Assembly: GCA_021847645.1 (NCBI GenBank)
Contig: JAJZQG010000009.1
Location: 1-64,000 of the forward strand
DNA length: 64,000 nucleotides
Origin: Myxococcales bacterium
GTDB lineage: Bacteria > Myxococcota_A > Polyangia > Polyangiales > Polyangiaceae
Direction: 5' to 3'
A program made the position numbers and the translations under genes. This document shows, piece by piece, positions 45,213 to 53,652 of the stretch; position 1 is the first letter of the stretch, and each line of letters starts with the position of its first letter. The notes under the pieces were generated by a model. It was given only the letters and a program-made list of their open reading frames with translations. It searched no databases and was not told the origin of the DNA.

Positions 45213-46754
45213 TCAGGCGGCGAGCGCTTCAGGCCATAACCGTGTCCATGCCCCCGGGTTGAACAGCGCTGCGCGCAAAGCCAGGATCGCCTCAAGCCCC
45301 CTTTCGCCCCAGATCATGCCTCCTTGCTTGCATCGCCGCCCGACCAGACGCTTGTTGGTGCTCTCGATGGCCGCGCTCGCGATCGGATAGCCCGCCTGCC
45401 GATACCGCGGGTAGTCCATCATGTGCTTGTGGCGCTGCACGTAACCGCTCAACGCATCGATCGCCTTGCGCTGTTCGGAGCCTTTTCGCAGCTCGCGTTG
45501 TTCGGCCAGATCGATGAGCATCCCTTGGCTGTTGCCTTCCTTGATCGCCTCGATACGCGGACCCACCCAGCCGGACACTGCCTTGTTGTCGCTCACCAGC
45601 TTGTGCCCCGTCTCCCACACATGCTGGTTGGCGTGCTGGATGTCGAGCACCGGCACCAGGAGTTGGTCTTGGAACAGCTCCGCGCTTTGATCGATGAAGT
45701 ACCTGCCGCCGTCTGACAGCCATACCAGCTGCTGTCGAGCGAGCACGCCTTGCGCTGCCGCCGCCGCGTGCAGCTGCGGCCAGAAGCTCTCGCGATCGTT
45801 GAGCTCCACCACGTAGCGACGCTCCAAGAGCACGCCATGGCCTGGGCTCAGCTCGCAAGCGTGCTCACCCAGGTACACCAGCCCCACGCACACCTCGCGC
45901 CCTCGCACACGTTCGGATCGCGCTTTCGGTCCCATCGGAGAGCCTTGCAACTGCGAGAGCGTGCTGGGTGGCTGGTGGCGCAGCACCCCATCGCTCAGCT
46001 CGCTGACCGGGCTCTGCAAGTCGCTTTGCCCGATTTCTGTCGCTGAGCTTTGACCAATCTTGCGCCTGGGTTCCTGCCCTTGCTTCCACGTCAGCACGAA
46101 GACCCCATCGGCTTCCACCACCCCGAAGCCCGGTTGCCGCTCAACCTCGCGTTGCTCGCCCTGCGCCACGGCCTGCTGCTGCTCGACGTAGCTGTCCCAG
46201 TGCTGCTGGGCATCCTGGCGCACCGCCTGTTGGAATCGCCCCCCGTCCTGCACCACCCACCCTTGCGCCGTGCTGGTGCTCTTGGGCGCTACGCCCCAGA
46301 GCTTCTCGAGCTCTTCGATCCCTTCGCCGTATCCCAGCCGGCACGCCAGACGCTCGGTCGCCTCTCTCACGTCGTCGGCATCTTCACCCTCGGGCAGCGA
46401 CCATGCCTTGTCCAGCGGCATTTCTGTGTGCTGACACCGGTCGCAGCTCACACGCCGCCGGTCCAGCTGCACTCGTCCACAGCGCATCACGAACGAAGTG
46501 TGCTCGAAGCCATCCGAGGTCGCCTGCCCTCCGCAGCTGCAGCGCATGCTGGTCGGCGCGCTGCGTGCCGCCTGGTCCAGCAACAGCTCGACCGCCCGCC
46601 GCGCTGCCTCCAGCGCAGCTTCCGTCAGCTGCCTGCCCATCTGCACAACCGACATCGCTTGTCTGTCCAGCGCGAGTTGCTCGAGTTCTGTCATTTTCTG
46701 GACCAGCGGCGCCAAGGCTCGTAGAACGGTCCCTGCGGCATTCGGTCGCTTCAT
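45213..46754 (-). CDS. ISKra4-family transposase
   Basis: The 513-residue transposase has an N-terminal zinc-finger-like region (RCSCGGQATSDGFEH; RRVSCDRCQHTEMP) and a DDE core: the first Asp in FGVVEADGVFVLT, the second in QLVWLSDGGRYFID, VPVLDIQHANQHVWE, and the Glu in ASAAIESTNKRLVGRRCKQG, followed by GGMIWGERGLEAILALRA. These match ISKra4-type elements. The ATG at 46754 has AAAGGGAG upstream and is sequestered in a hairpin. The frame is complete, so the element may be active. Confidence 0.92.
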   Translation of the reverse strand: MKRPNAAGTVLRALAPLVQKMTELEQLALDRQAMSVVQMGRQLTEAALEAARRAVELLLDQAARSAPTSMRCSCGGQATSDGFEHTSFVMRCGRVQLDRRRVSCDRCQHTEMPLDKAWSLPEGEDADDVREATERLACRLGYGEGIEELEKLWGVAPKSTSTAQGWVVQDGGRFQQAVRQDAQQHWDSYVEQQQAVAQGEQREVERQPGFGVVEADGVFVLTWKQGQEPRRKIGQSSATEIGQSDLQSPVSELSDGVLRHQPPSTLSQLQGSPMGPKARSERVRGREVCVGLVYLGEHACELSPGHGVLLERRYVVELNDRESFWPQLHAAAAAQGVLARQQLVWLSDGGRYFIDQSAELFQDQLLVPVLDIQHANQHVWETGHKLVSDNKAVSGWVGPRIEAIKEGNSQGMLIDLAEQRELRKGSEQRKAIDALSGYVQRHKHMMDYPRYRQAGYPIASAAIESTNKRLVGRRCKQGGMIWGERGLEAILALRAALFNPGAWTRLWPEALAA

Positions 46755-46796
46755 GGCGGTGCTCCCTTTCGTCGAATAGCGAAGAGCACCGCCATG
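46752..46796 (-). promoter_or_regulatory. Hairpin covering the transposase start codon
   Basis: A perfect 13-bp inverted repeat, CATGGCGGTGCTC (46752-46764) and its complement (46784-46796), is separated by 19 nt. In the mRNA the second arm contains the start codon and the ribosome site lies at the arm/loop boundary. The stem would block translation from transcripts that read in from outside, a known way in which IS elements limit transposition. Confidence 0.7.
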
Positions 46797-46972
46797 TGTT
46801 TTTTCGAGTGGCCAAGTTTTCGGCCTCGGGGAGGGGAACAAAAACCCGGGCCGACAGAATGCACCCAAGAAAAGGAGGCGGCCGAAGGCTTAGGCCTAGA
46901 TCATTCAATTCTCGCTGCGGCCCTGCACTCCGCCTGCCCCTCGCGCTGGCCAGACGCCAGTGACCTCCTGCG

Positions 46973-47683
46973 CTACGCGATCTTCACCGCGCCCAGGGCC
47001 TTGGCCAGCTTGCCCAGCTCCGATGGCTCGATGCCGCCCAGGGTAAGACGACTGCCGCGCAAGCTGACCGTCACCTGGCCCAGGCCCGCCTTGCCCAGCG
47101 CAGCGCGCACCGCGACGACCGCCCGGGGCTGCCTGGCTTTCGTCCCATCCGCCTGGCTCAGCAGCTCCCGCGTAGCGCTCCGAAGCGTGGCAGCGCTCGC
47201 GTCCACGAACCTGACCCGCTCCACGCTGCCGTTGACGCGCACCTCGAGGCGCACCGTATCCGGATTGAGCGCGCGGCCCGCCTTGGGCAGTGCGCCCTTG
47301 GCGTCGAGATAGCCCAGCAGCAGGTCGAGCTTGGTAACGCCGTGGGCAGCCTCGTCCGACGGAGCGAAGTAGCGCGCCACGCGCATCTTGCTGCGGATGG
47401 TGCGCTCGCTCTCGCCCGGCGCCTCGGCGGCGAGAAAGGACCGAAGGTGCTGGTAGCCGCCGGCCAAGTACAGCGGCGGATCGTGGTCGATGATCGCGGC
47501 GAGGAGCTCGTAGCGCTTGTCCCAGCTCGCCGACTCGCCCTCCAAGGCAGCGCGATACTTGCCAATCGCACCCCGCCAGGCCGCCATGAGCTTCGGATCG
47601 GCCATGGCCGACAAACTCAGGACATCGCTGGAAACCGTTGCCTCGACCCGATTCGCCCGCTTCGTTTTCGCCGTCTTCGCCAT
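46973..47683 (-). CDS. Hypothetical protein
   Basis: From the ATG at 47683 (GGGAGG 11 nt upstream) the 236-residue product has a basic Lys/Ala N-terminus (MAKTAKTKRANRVEA). A helical region follows (MAAWRGAIGKYRAALEG; RYELLAAIIDHDPPLYLAGG; SERTIRSKMRVARYF), then a C-terminal alpha/beta region (VRLEVRVNGSVERVRFVD; GSRLTLGGIEPSELG). No signal peptide, membrane helix or known motif was seen. I recognise no family. The IS insertion now separates it from the protease gene that was originally next to it on the same strand. Confidence 0.7.
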   Translation of the reverse strand: MAKTAKTKRANRVEATVSSDVLSLSAMADPKLMAAWRGAIGKYRAALEGESASWDKRYELLAAIIDHDPPLYLAGGYQHLRSFLAAEAPGESERTIRSKMRVARYFAPSDEAAHGVTKLDLLLGYLDAKGALPKAGRALNPDTVRLEVRVNGSVERVRFVDASAATLRSATRELLSQADGTKARQPRAVVAVRAALGKAGLGQVTVSLRGSRLTLGGIEPSELGKLAKALGAVKIA

Positions 47684-48063
47684 GCTCGTATCGCCTCCCT
47701 CGCGTCCGACGGCGCCGGCCCGCGGCGCCCGTCGTGCTGGCAGGATAGCTCCTCTCGCGCGACGGCAGCAAGCGCGATTCGCGAGCTGGCGCCCGCCCGC
47801 GAGCCGAGAACGGGAACAACCCCGCGCGCCCAGCGCAGCTGCCTGCCGCGGGGTCTGCGTCGACCGCCCAAACCACAAAACCCCACGGCAGGCGGCGTTG
47901 CCGGAAAGCCCGCGAGGCGGGCTCGGTGGTGGATGCCGGGCAACAACACCAAGCAGTGTAGGCCGACGACCCCGCGTGAACGGGAACGACCCCGCGTGAA
48001 CGGGAACGACCCCGCGCGAACGGGAACGACCCCGCGCGAACCGCTGAGCGCCGACCCTGCGGC
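47684..48063. other. Intergenic region with 20-bp repeats
   Basis: This 380 bp stretch holds no gene that I can support. It contains one degenerate copy of the 20-mer (47811-47830, CGGGAACAACCCCGCGCGCC) and the array at 47961-48040. Confidence 0.6.
47961..48040 (+). repeat. Tandem 20-bp repeats, right border of accessory segment
   Basis: Three full copies of CGGGAACGACCCCGCG(C/T)GAA at 47981-48000, 48001-48020 and 48021-48040 follow a partial copy at 47961-47980. The unit is the same as in the array at 43101 and has the same orientation. No unique spacers separate the units. Confidence 0.9.
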
Positions 48064-48408
48064 TCAGCCGCGGTCGAAGTGAGGAAGCTCCTCCGGAATC
48101 GGAACCGAGATCTCGACGACGCCGGCGAACCGGCCGTCACGGTACCAGGGCATCTGGTGGACGATCTTGCGCTTTCCCGCCTTGCTTATCGTGTAGTGGT
48201 TCGGCAGCCGGCGCTCGTACAGGGCGCGAGTCTTGCCGCGAACGCGCTCCGGGTGGCAGTCGAACACGCTCTTGCCGATCAGCGCGGCGCCGCCGTCGGC
48301 CGCGAAGGTCTCACAGGCGCGGCGGTTCATCGCCACGATCGTGCCGGTCTCGTCGGTCACCGTCACCGCGGCCCCGAGCTCTTCGATCCAAGCATGCTCA
48401 CTCGTCAT
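48064..48408 (-). CDS. Small PAS-domain protein
   Basis: The 114-residue protein is a single PAS fold: AWIEELGAAVTVTDETGTIVAMNRRACETF, then LIGKSVFDCHPERVRGKTRALYERRLPNHYTI and GVVEISVPIPEELPHFDRG. The FDCHPE motif is typical of PAS domains in small sensor proteins of anaerobic regulatory systems. No effector domain is present. The ATG at 48408 was chosen over a longer frame that lacks conserved sequence. It follows the DUF2173 gene on the same strand. Confidence 0.85.
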   Translation of the reverse strand: MTSEHAWIEELGAAVTVTDETGTIVAMNRRACETFAADGGAALIGKSVFDCHPERVRGKTRALYERRLPNHYTISKAGKRKIVHQMPWYRDGRFAGVVEISVPIPEELPHFDRG

Positions 48409-48550
48409 GATTGCCTCGTTCGGAGGCGCATCATGGTCGCAGCGCCGGGGGAAAGGCAACCGGAACGCACGGTGCCCGCCCCACGGACGGGGGAACGCAG
48501 CGTGCGAGGTCAAGCCATGTCGAGCGCGGCCCGTGGCGAGGCGCGCCCTG

Positions 48551-48901
48551 CTACGGAACGGCCTTGCCCGCCGCCGGCGGCCCGTACAGGTCCACCCAGA
48601 TCTGGCTGAAATCGGCCTTGATCGAATCGACCAGCACGCCCGTATTGCCCACCACGAGCAGTGCCACATTCCCGCCCGTCAGGGCCCAGCCCTCCATCGG
48701 ATGGAAGCCGAATCCGGTCGCGTCGCCCACCGCCTTGGCGTTCTGGCTCATCGACGCATGCGTCTTGGCGCACAGCTGCGCGAGCTTCTCCATCTTCTCC
48801 GGCGCCAGGTCCCCCACGGCGCGCGCGACCTTTCCGTCGTCCGTGAACTGCCCCGCGGCAATCACTCCGCTTCGCTTCATCAGGCGATCCAGTCCAATCA
48901 T
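48551..48901 (-). CDS. DUF2173 family protein
   Basis: The 116-residue protein fits the DUF2173 pattern, IGLDRLMKRSGVIAAGQFTD with GFGFHPMEGWALTGGNVALL in the middle and ADFSQIWVDLYGP at the end. The family resembles roadblock-like or profilin-type small sensory folds, and its function is unknown. AGGAG precedes the ATG at 48901. It is adjacent to the small PAS gene, so both may serve one small signalling unit. Confidence 0.8.
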   Translation of the reverse strand: MIGLDRLMKRSGVIAAGQFTDDGKVARAVGDLAPEKMEKLAQLCAKTHASMSQNAKAVGDATGFGFHPMEGWALTGGNVALLVVGNTGVLVDSIKADFSQIWVDLYGPPAAGKAVP

Positions 48902-49131
48902 CTCGTGCTCCTGTTCGACTGCTCGAGCTTCCCGCAGCGCAGGTTCCACGTCGCGTTCCGCCGTCTTTCGACGGCTTGAAGGAATCGGGCGAAACGTTCG
49001 AGCCGCGTGCGCGCGGTTGGGTTCTCGATCCGCTTTCTTTTCTCGCCGTTCCGATTGACGCGCTGCGGCCCTTCGCGCGTCGTGTTTGCGCGTCGCGTTG
49101 CCGGTGCGCGGTGCAATCTCGCCGTCGCGCC

Positions 49132-50634
49132 CTATTCCCCCTGCCTCGGCACGTACGGGGTAATCTCGATCCCCTTGAACCGCGTCGTGGGCCCCGCGAC
49201 GAAACGCTTCTCGAACAATGCCTCGTAATACCCCATCGAGCCGTCCACCAGGTCCGAGACCACCAGCCACACCCGCGGCGCGCCCAGCACCGCCTGGCCG
49301 ACGTCGTGCGGCGGATCGAGCCGGTCCGCCGTCCCCACGAACGCCAGGGCCGAGCCCTTGTCCGGCGCAACCAGCCGAAGGTGCACCGAACTGCCGCGCG
49401 CGTAGCGCGCATAGGGCGCCTCTCCCGTGTCCACGTCGAACGCGATGATGTCCGCGGGGCGGGCCTGGGTGTCGAGCCAGGCGGCAGCCGACCGCCAATC
49501 GTCCTTGACTGTCGTGGTGAAGTACAACGCGAGCGAGGCGAGGCTGGTGGACACCACGCCGGCCGCCACGACGACGCGGGCGCGGCGCGACAGGTGCACC
49601 AGGCCCGCCGCGACGATGATGAGGAATGCCGGCGCGCCGATCAGCGCGTAGCGGACATTGTAGAGGGGAAAGAGCAGCAGCGAGACCGCGAGAGGAAGAA
49701 CGATGGGAGACAGCAGCCAGGCCAGCAGCACGGTCAGGGCGCGTCGGTCGCGCCGCAGCGCGCCGAGACCCGCAAAAAATGCGGTGCCGAAGGCGGCGAG
49801 GGCCGCGACCGCACCCGCCACGTGTGCCCAGGTCGCCGTCCCTTTCCACAGGAGCGTCGTGCCTACGCTGAAGACCATCGGCGTGGCGATGACATGCAGA
49901 TACCAGGCCTGCACCGTGCGGCCCAGGTTGCCCTTGGTGGTCAGTTGGGCCCAGAACGACGGGAGCCATATCGCGCTAAACAAGATCGCGCCGGCGGCCA
50001 CGGCCAGGGCCCAGCGCCCCAGGAACTTGCGATCGCGTCGGTGCAGCGCGAGCACGATCACCACCTGGCCGGCCAGGAAGAAGAACGCGAAGTAGTGCGA
50101 ATAGGGGCACAAGAACACGGTGGCGCCGTAGACCAGCCACGGCCAGATTCGGTCCGGCTCGTCTTCGGCCCGGAGCAGGGACCAGATCGAGGTCGTCGTC
50201 AGGGCCAGCAGCAGCGCGTAGGTGCGAGTCTCCTGGGCGAAGTAGACCAGCGGGGGCGAGATGGCGGCGAGAGCGGCCGCCACCAGGCCGATGCGGTTGC
50301 CTACCAAGCGCCGGGCCACCACGAACACCAGCGGAATGCCGGCGACCGAGGCGACGGCCGACAGGCTGCGCAGGGCAGCGTCGGAGGGGCCGAACACGCG
50401 GCTCCACAGGTTCAGCAGGGCATAGTGCAGCGGCGGATTGCCCAGGTCGAGCTCGCGTCCGAGCAGCACGTCGAGGACGTGATACGTGGTATAGCGCGCG
50501 CTGACGGATTCGTCGTACCAGAAGCTCTGGTGTTCGAGCCGAAAGAAGCGCAGTAGGGCACCCACGACGACAATGGCCGCCAGTGCGTGCCAGGTATGCC
50601 ATCGGGGCGGGTTGACGTTCGTCTCGGCTTGCAT
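49132..50634 (-). CDS. GT39-like polytopic membrane glycosyltransferase (second)
   Basis: The 500-residue protein has a first membrane helix (about 15-33), then the acidic loop RLEHQSFWYDESVSARYTTY, a signature of the PMT/ArnT superfamily. LGNPPLHYALLNLW and about ten further helices follow. A soluble C-terminal domain covers about 390-500. It would use a polyprenyl-phosphate sugar to glycosylate a periplasmic acceptor, possibly the EPS. It follows the beta-helix gene by 35 bp on the same strand. Confidence 0.85.
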   Translation of the reverse strand: MQAETNVNPPRWHTWHALAAIVVVGALLRFFRLEHQSFWYDESVSARYTTYHVLDVLLGRELDLGNPPLHYALLNLWSRVFGPSDAALRSLSAVASVAGIPLVFVVARRLVGNRIGLVAAALAAISPPLVYFAQETRTYALLLALTTTSIWSLLRAEDEPDRIWPWLVYGATVFLCPYSHYFAFFFLAGQVVIVLALHRRDRKFLGRWALAVAAGAILFSAIWLPSFWAQLTTKGNLGRTVQAWYLHVIATPMVFSVGTTLLWKGTATWAHVAGAVAALAAFGTAFFAGLGALRRDRRALTVLLAWLLSPIVLPLAVSLLLFPLYNVRYALIGAPAFLIIVAAGLVHLSRRARVVVAAGVVSTSLASLALYFTTTVKDDWRSAAAWLDTQARPADIIAFDVDTGEAPYARYARGSSVHLRLVAPDKGSALAFVGTADRLDPPHDVGQAVLGAPRVWLVVSDLVDGSMGYYEALFEKRFVAGPTTRFKGIEITPYVPRQGE

Positions 50635-50669
50635 CGGACTATGTTGTATCGCCTAGAGGGGAGGCTCCT

Positions 50670-52469
50670 TCATCTCGCCTGGGTGCCGGTCGTGCCGGGT
50701 CCGTTTCCCGGCGGCGGAACCGGACGGGGCGGCCCTGCCCCGGCCTCGTCCGCGCCGATGTCGGGCAGACCGGTCCTTCGCGCTCCGTCGTAGTCGTCGT
50801 CGGCAAGCCCCGGCTGCGCCTTGTCGATGCACGCGCTGCCCGGGGAAAGGTGCAGCGTTCCGTCGAGCCCCGGATCCCCCTCGGAGCTGCCGGTGTCCGT
50901 GCCCGTGTGCTGCTCCCACTTTGCGAGGTTGCCCTCGAACCTGCTGTCGGGCCGTCGGTCGGAGAACACCGCCGGTCCGCCCATCCGGTCGTAGCGGTTG
51001 GCGGCCATCGTCGGATTGCCCTGCAGCCCGCTCACACCGCCGTTGTCTTCGGTGTAGCGAATCTGCACCATCGGCGCCTTGTCGTCCGGCGTCTGCACGA
51101 CGATGTTGTTGGAGAATACCGGGTCCTTGCTCCCGGGGCAGGGGATGCCTTTCTGCCAGTCGTGCAGCACCAGCCCGAAGTCCACCGCCGCATGCCCCTT
51201 GCGCCCCGCGTCCACTATCGTGTTGTGCACCGCCTTGCCCCGAAGTGCACCGAAGAAGCCGATGCCGGCGTATTGCGTGCGCAGCACCAGGTTGTTGCGG
51301 GCCAGGCAGTCGAGGCATTCGTAGTACTGGGGATTGGCCGCCGTGTCGAAGAACTCGGGGCTGGTGTCGAACCCCAGCAGGATGCCGCTGCCCCCGCAGT
51401 CCGTCACCAGGCTGCGCTCGATGCGCGAGCCGATCGACCCGCCCTTGAAGTAGATGCCGTTGGTCGCCGTGTCGTGAATCCACGTGTCCTGCACGACCAT
51501 CCGGTCGCCGTTCACGTTGTCGATCCCCTCGGCGTTCGACGGATCCCGCTGGCCCGTGTGGGCGATCGTGCAGCGACGCACGGTCACGTCGTCGGTCCCC
51601 GGCGTGACCTTGACGGCGTCGCGGCCGGTATCGTGGATATAGCAGTCTTCGAGGACCACGTGGCCCGGGCCGAAGCGCACGACGGGACTGCCCCAGTCCC
51701 AATTAGTCTGCAGGAAGACACCATAGTACGAGCCTCCCACGATCTCCAGGCGCCGCAGCGCGCAGCCGTGCGCGTCGGGATCGATCTGGACGACGGCGCC
51801 GGGCGCCTGCTCGTCGGTGGGAGAAGCGATGACGGCCCACTGCCCGGGCGCCGATGTGATGGTGACGTCGGGCTTGCGCATGCGGACCGCGCCTTGATAG
51901 GTGCCATTGAGCAGCATCACCGTGTCGCCCGGCTCGGCCGCATCTACTGCTTTCTGCACCGAAGCGAAGGGTCTGGCTGCGGTCCCGTTGCCGCTGCTGT
52001 CGTTTCCGTTGGGCCCCACGGTCAGGGTGCGCGGGGCCGCGGGCTGATTGACCCGCACGACGACCCTGGCCGTGGAGGTGCCCTGGTCGTTGGTGGCCGC
52101 GAGCACGTAGGTGATCGTCGCCGCGGGCTTGACGGTGACCGAGGTGCCGGTGACCGTGCCGTAGGGGCTGATGCCGACGTGCCTGGCGCCGGACACGGAC
52201 CAGGCCAGGACGGCAGGCTCGCCGGGCTTGATGGTGGCGGGTGTGGCGGTGAAGTGTTGAATAGAGGGCGCGCCGGCTGGCCCGGGCTGGTTGTCGGCCT
52301 CGGCCGACGCGGGCGGAGGCGGATCGGGCGGTGGCGTGGTGGGTGGGGCGCCCACGGTGGGCACGGCGCCCGAGCCCAGGGAAAGGACGTTATTGCAGCG
52401 CGTGCAGCCCATGGATACCAGCGCGGCAAGGACGAGCAATGCCAAGCGAGCGAGGCGAGGTCGGGTCAT
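50670..52469 (-). CDS. Right-handed beta-helix lipoprotein of the EPS locus
   Basis: The 599-residue protein has a lipoprotein signal (LLVLAALVSMGC, Cys22), a Pro-rich linker, a bacterial Ig-like domain (about 68-140; FTATPATIKPGEPAVLAW) and a long parallel beta-helix (about 145-540). Its rungs are visible in VVLEDCYIHDTGRDAVKV, VVQDTWIHDTATNGIYFKGG and RIERSLVTDCGGSGILLG. Such proteins include pectate-lyase-like polysaccharide lyases and epimerases. Catalytic residues were not identified. It lies between the GT2 and GT39 genes. Confidence 0.85.
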   Translation of the reverse strand: MTRPRLARLALLVLAALVSMGCTRCNNVLSLGSGAVPTVGAPPTTPPPDPPPPASAEADNQPGPAGAPSIQHFTATPATIKPGEPAVLAWSVSGARHVGISPYGTVTGTSVTVKPAATITYVLAATNDQGTSTARVVVRVNQPAAPRTLTVGPNGNDSSGNGTAARPFASVQKAVDAAEPGDTVMLLNGTYQGAVRMRKPDVTITSAPGQWAVIASPTDEQAPGAVVQIDPDAHGCALRRLEIVGGSYYGVFLQTNWDWGSPVVRFGPGHVVLEDCYIHDTGRDAVKVTPGTDDVTVRRCTIAHTGQRDPSNAEGIDNVNGDRMVVQDTWIHDTATNGIYFKGGSIGSRIERSLVTDCGGSGILLGFDTSPEFFDTAANPQYYECLDCLARNNLVLRTQYAGIGFFGALRGKAVHNTIVDAGRKGHAAVDFGLVLHDWQKGIPCPGSKDPVFSNNIVVQTPDDKAPMVQIRYTEDNGGVSGLQGNPTMAANRYDRMGGPAVFSDRRPDSRFEGNLAKWEQHTGTDTGSSEGDPGLDGTLHLSPGSACIDKAQPGLADDDYDGARRTGLPDIGADEAGAGPPRPVPPPGNGPGTTGTQAR

Positions 52470-52607
52470 GGCGGACTGCCTTCTAACGTGGAAGTAGTGA
52501 CGTCGATGCGCTGTTCGTGAGACATCGTCGACGATCCCCCAGCCTTGGATGCGCGGCCGAACCGGACTCGGACATGGGGTGTGCGGGGCTGCGCCGCAAG
52601 TCCCGGG

Positions 52608-53627
52608 TCAGCGAATGGTTGCCGTTGACGTGTTCTCCTGCCCGGGCCAATCCGGATGACGCCAGTAGTGAAGCAGCCCGGTGCCCATGCCCAGCCCGTG
52701 AGCGACATGCATGACGGGAAAGATGCTCCAGACTACCGGAACGTACTTCCAGCCAGCCTTGCGTCCGACCCGCGCGGCTTCCAGGCCGCAGGCCGACGCG
52801 TACAGGCCGAAGGCGATGGGTGTGAAGGGTTGGATGGCGGAGGTGGCGAGCAGGGCCGCACCGGACACGACGAGCAGGAAGGGGCCGAGCGGACGGGGCG
52901 TGGGAAGGGTCTTGTGCTTGAGCAGGGTTCGCGCGCGGCCGCGGCCGTACTTGAAGTATTGCCTTGCAAGGCCGGTGATCGTGTCGCGCGGGTAGTACCA
53001 GGCTTCGATTTCCCTGCTCAGATAGATCTTGCCGCCGGACTGCAGGATGCGCTGGTTGAGCTCGGCGTCCTCGTTGGTGATCGCGCCCGGGTCGTACAGG
53101 CCCACCCGGTCGAACACCGAGCGGCGGAACGCGCCGTTGAACACCGTGTCGACGAATCCCTCGTTGCTTGCCGAGCGGTAGCGCGAGCCGCCCACGCCCA
53201 GCGGGCTGTCGAGGGCCGCGGACAGGGCGCGCTGGAACCAGGTGCGGGAGCGAGCGCGCGCGGCCCCGCCCACGTTGTCCGCCCCGGTGCGCTCGAGCAC
53301 CTCGATGCACTTGCGCACGTAGCTCGACGCGTACTCGCCGTGTACGTCGAGCCGCACGATCACCTCGCCGCGGGCCGCGCCGATGATCTCGTTCATGCCG
53401 GCGGCCTGGACGCGTCCCGGATTGGGGATGACACGGATGCGCGGGTCCTCGGCCGCCAGGCGCTCGATGATCTCCAGGGTGCGATCGGTGCTGCCGCCGT
53501 CGGCCACCAGGATCTCCATGCGATCGGCTGGGTAGTCCTGGGACTGCACGCAACGGATGCACGGCTCGATGTAGCTCTCTTCGTTGAGGCAGGGCATCCC
53601 GACGGTGACGAATGGAAAAGGTGTCAT
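52608..53627 (-). CDS. GT2-family glycosyltransferase (ExoA-like)
   Basis: The 339-residue protein has a GT-A domain with VTVGMPCLNEESYIEPC, EILVADGGSTDRTLEI, and RLDVHGEYASSYV where the DXD-type site is expected (here Asp-Val-His), plus GAITNEDAELNQRI. Hydrophobic helices follow in the C-terminal third (LLVVSGAALLATSAI; PVVWSIFPVMHVAHGLG), as in ExoA-type enzymes. It probably adds a sugar during EPS repeat-unit assembly. AGGGAA precedes the ATG. It follows the FHA-SpoIIE gene by 25 bp. Confidence 0.92.
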   Translation of the reverse strand: MTPFPFVTVGMPCLNEESYIEPCIRCVQSQDYPADRMEILVADGGSTDRTLEIIERLAAEDPRIRVIPNPGRVQAAGMNEIIGAARGEVIVRLDVHGEYASSYVRKCIEVLERTGADNVGGAARARSRTWFQRALSAALDSPLGVGGSRYRSASNEGFVDTVFNGAFRRSVFDRVGLYDPGAITNEDAELNQRILQSGGKIYLSREIEAWYYPRDTITGLARQYFKYGRGRARTLLKHKTLPTPRPLGPFLLVVSGAALLATSAIQPFTPIAFGLYASACGLEAARVGRKAGWKYVPVVWSIFPVMHVAHGLGMGTGLLHYWRHPDWPGQENTSTATIR

Positions 53628-53652
53628 GGGGTTCCCTGCTGTCGCGGCGTCC

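Larger units (their letters stand above)
45006..46866 (-). mobile_element. Complete ISKra4-like insertion sequence, 1861 bp
   Basis: Imperfect 24-bp terminal inverted repeats match at 20 positions: the left end reads GGGGGCATCTTGTTGGCCCG onward at 45006, and the right end, read inward from 46866, reads GGGTGCATTCTGTCGGCCCG. A 9-bp direct repeat AAGAAAAGG flanks the element at 44997-45005 and 46867-46875. This shows a simple insertion that still keeps its target duplication. The element carries one transposase gene and about 207 bp of non-coding sequence beyond its stop. It lies 16 bp upstream of the -35 box of the protease promoter. Confidence 0.9.

Noticed and set aside
43101-48040. Tandem 20-mers considered as a CRISPR array
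   Set aside because: Units are directly adjacent without unique spacers, and no cas genes are present.
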